From Prorocentrum cordatum (lineage: Eukaryota; Sar; Dinophyceae; Prorocentrales; Prorocentraceae): 64,000 nt of DNA. The notes under the pieces were generated by a model. That model was not told where the DNA came from, did no database searches, and saw only the letters and a program-made list of their open reading frames with translations. The first letter of the stretch is position 1; every line of letters starts with the position of its first letter. Shown here one piece after another: positions 61,761-64,000 of this stretch. The stretch is taken from the NCBI GenBank assembly GCA_963575745.1, contig CAUYUJ010008569.1, forward strand, positions 1 through 64,000, in the 5' to 3' direction. The translations under genes were made by a program, and so were the position numbers.

Positions 61761-62235
61761 TTCACCCGGGGGTCGGCGTGGGACGGGGGGGGGGGGGGCG
61801 AATTGCCGGTTCGGGGTCCCCCGGGGCGGGGGGATTACGGTGGGGGGAGAATCTCACACGCCTAGAGTTCCACAAGGGGTCGGCGGATATGGAGGTGGGG
61901 GCAGTGATTTGGTGGGGTTTGGCTGGCAGGGAGGAGGCAGGGGGGAGCTGCCGCCCAGGTCCGCGACTCCCGGCAGTCGGCCGCCCCCCGGCCCCCAGCC
62001 GAGTCGCGTGAGTTTGGGCGCTTGAAATATAAAAAAAGGCGCTTGGAATAGAGGTACCGTTCCAAATATAATCAACCGGGCCTGGAGACGTGTCCATGGG
62101 CGCTTGGACGGCCACGCGCGCGGTGCGCCCTGGCAGACAGTCCTCGGAAGACGCTTGTGTGCGCTGCTGGATGCACGGCCTCTCCTGAGACCCAGGGTGG
62201 TAAACGTGCAGACCAGCGCCCGATCCAAAAGAAAA
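61761..62235. other. Intergenic, no gene recognised
   Basis: G-runs at 61785-61800; open frames on both strands without recognisable residues. Confidence 0.4.
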
Positions 62236-62345
62236 AAGTAGACTGCACCACATTGTTCGCACACATATTGCACAACATCTACTGCACAATAGATGTTTCA
62301 CCACGGGTTGCACCACATAGATCTCACCTCATATAAGCATTGCAT
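62236..62345. repeat. TGCACCACATAGAT-type minisatellite, short array
   Basis: GACTGCACCACATTGTTCGC, ATTGCACAACATCTACTGCA and TTGCACCACATAGAT. Confidence 0.8.
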
Positions 62346-62499
62346 AACAAAGTTTCCAATATGGCGTGCACACAATAGATGCTGGAAACACACTGTTTGG
62401 GGTCCACCTAACATGCTCTTTCAATGTTAACGTCTTCGGCCTTTCAAAACGGGGTTCCCGCTGCAGCGCGCGCCTCGTTCTAGGATTGGCGCTTTGCTT

Positions 62500-62680
62500 C
62501 CAATGCGGGCAACTTGTTTGAAACGCCGGTGCATCGGCGAGGCGGGTCGATATGGTTGCCGATTTTCTCCGCGTCGGCGTTGCCGATGCATCGCCGACAT
62601 CGTCGATGCATCGCCGATGCATCGAGGGTGCGATCCGCCGACTCCATCCGGACCCCATTTGGGGGGGCCTCTAGAGAAAC
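62500..62680. repeat. Dispersed CGATGCGnCnCGATG repeat, copy 2
   Basis: GCATCGGCGAGGCGGGTCGA, TTCTCCGCGTCGGCGTTGCC, an additional GATGCATCGCC run, and CGGACCCCATTTG as in 50740-50955. Confidence 0.75.
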
Positions 62681-62764
62681 CCGCGCGGCGCAGCAAGATT
62701 GGTTCGACTGCACGGGTTCCTTCCTCATCGTTGCCTCCCCGACCAATTCCCCCTCTCCCTCTTC

Positions 62765-63285
62765 TCCCGCTTCTCCTCCTCCCGCCGTCACCCTCCTTCC
62801 ACATGCATCCAGCTCATCCAGCTAATCGACCACCTCCTCCCCTCCTCCACCTCCTCCACCTCCTCCTCCTCCTCCTCCATATCCTCCTCCCTCCTCTCCT
62901 CCTCTTTCCTACCTCCCTCCCCTCCCTCCTCCTCATTACCCCCCCTCTTCCCCCCCCCTTCCCCTTCTCCTCCTACTCCACCAAGTCCCTCCTCCTCCCC
63001 TCCACCTCCTCCTGCACCTCCTCCTCCTCCTCCTCCTCCTCTTCCTCCTCCGCCTCCTCCTCCCCTTTCTCCGCGTCTTCCTCCTCCCTCCTCCTCATCC
63101 TCCTCTTCTCCGCGTGCTCCTCCTCCAATTCCTCCTCCCTCCTCCCCTTCTCCTCCTCCTTGTCCTCCCTCCTCCTCCTCTTTCTCCTCTTCCCCCTCCA
63201 CTTCCTCCTCGTCCTCCTCCTTCCTCCCTCCTCCTCCTCCTCCTCTTCCTCCTCCTCCTCTCCTTCCTCCTTCATTCCTTCTCCT
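62765..63285. repeat. CTC tract (GGA tail of repeat K copy 2 on the opposite strand)
   Basis: CTC/TCC repeats adjoin repeat K in the same relative place as the GGA tract at 7575-7770. Confidence 0.93.
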
Positions 63286-63294
63286 CCAATGTAA

Positions 63295-64000
63295 TATTTC
63301 CCTGTCGCACCCCGAGGCCAGTTGTTAGGGCGGGCCAGGCGTTTCGCTTGAGACTTCCTCATCATGTATGACCCTGAAGCTAAAAAGTATCAACAGCTTC
63401 ACAGATGGAGGGCGGATCGTTTTCAAAATGCGGTTCTGGCCTTAGCGCTGCGCGCATTCGCTGTTAGAATGTACAATGGTTTCACGGTTTTTTTTGGCGG
63501 GTCGTTTTCAAACGATGGTTTTTGCTTGAGCGCCGCGCACATTCGTTTGAAAAATGCAAGAGCTTCACGGATTGAGGGCGACCCGTTTTCAAAATGTGGT
63601 TTTCGTTTTGGCGCCGCGCACATCCGCATTGAAACATGCAAAAGCTTCACGGATAGAGGGCGGTTCTTTTTCAAAATGTGGTTCTCGTCTTAGCGCCGCG
63701 CACATTCGTTTTCAAATAATTGCATGAGATTCACGGATTCCCATGATCAGTGTGCCAGGAATGCATGTTGGAACGATTCAGGATTATCGGGGTGCAACAG
63801 TTACGCTGGTTCGCGGCGTTGAAGTTCCAGGAGTGGCGTTCTGACACGATTCAGGATTGTCAAGACGCAACAATCTGGTTCATCCGTGGCGTTGGAATCG
63901 CGAGAACAATGTTTTGGCATTCTTCAGGGTCTTCAGACGGTTGTCTTCCAACGAGGCCGTTCCTTTTTGTGGAAATGAACCGTTGTGGGGGCTTATGAAG
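63295..64000 (-). repeat. Dispersed repeat K, copy 2 (inverse of 6594-7560)
   Basis: The minus strand reads CATAAGCCCCCACAACGGTT, CCTCGTTGGAAGACA and CTGATCATGGGAATCCGTGA, then about four copies of the 83-bp unit (63400-63720), then GAGGAAGTCTCAAGCGAAAC, GCCTGGCCCGCCCT and CTCGGGGTGCGACA. It reaches the window edge, so its outer end may lie outside. Confidence 0.82.

Noticed and set aside
1-64000. tRNA and rRNA genes
   Set aside because: No cloverleaf with a recognisable A and B box and no rRNA core sequence was noticed by eye; a covariance-model scan would be needed to exclude degenerate copies.

Overview
This window looks like nuclear DNA of a dinoflagellate. The evidence is direct. Copies of the 22-nt dinoflagellate spliced leader (core GTAGCCATTTTGGCTC) sit at the 5' ends of two LINE-type retrotransposons, and a 19/22 match lies 50 nt before an intronless transporter gene. 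A GC-AG intron, a decayed Pif1-like helicase with Cys-rich tail and extreme simple-sequence load fit the same picture. The species cannot be fixed from sequence alone. Most of the window is repetitive DNA, and most long open frames are by-products of trinucleotide or 3n-period repeats.

Layout. 0-3.7 kb: trinucleotide arrays, a minus-strand 3' fragment of a LINE (LINE3) and a 0.45-kb duplication. 3.7-12 kb: CTC/GGA tracts, 83-, 113- and 90-bp tandem arrays, a 170-bp foldback hairpin, a MITE and a long GAT array. 12-20.6 kb: LINE1 (+), with a 19-bp target-site duplication (TSD), spliced leader, ORF1 and an ORF2 interrupted by two large insertions, E1 and E2. 20.6-30 kb: two more insertions of the same family (E3, E4), further TIR elements, an RRM-like fragment and a 53-bp tandem array. 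30.2-30.9 kb: a two-exon SERF-like gene whose intron is assembled from dispersed repeats. 31-38 kb: CTC tracts, MITEs and a G-tract-rich array of about 160 bp period. 38.5-47.8 kb: a cluster of same-orientation CGCGCG-rich repeats (R), two of which carry about 0.6 kb of GTC repeat. 47.8-49.4 kb: an intact MFS transporter retrogene. 51.5-54.2 kb: a Pif1-like pseudogene. 54.4-61 kb: LINE2 (-), with a 14-bp TSD, poly(A) and spliced leader. 61-64 kb: dispersed repeats, a CTC tract and an inverted copy of the element at 6.6-7.6 kb.

Only two host genes look intact: the SERF-like protein and the MFS transporter. Everything else recognisable as protein is retrotransposon or gene debris. The LINEs and the transporter appear to have been made from trans-spliced mRNA and pasted back.

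The most novel signal is the E family (E1-E4). These are 1.1-1.7 kb elements, all on the + strand and all in T-tracts. They begin CCCGGAAAGG and end in a block containing its inverse, CCTTTCCGGG. Each carries minisatellite cargo and a repeated motif, GTCTCGAGCGAAACGCTTG. E1 and E2 split LINE1 ORF2 so that removing each element plus a TT duplication restores the frame. They have no GT-AG ends.

Limits: boundaries were set by eye, identities are approximate, and family names rest on motifs I could read rather than on database searches.
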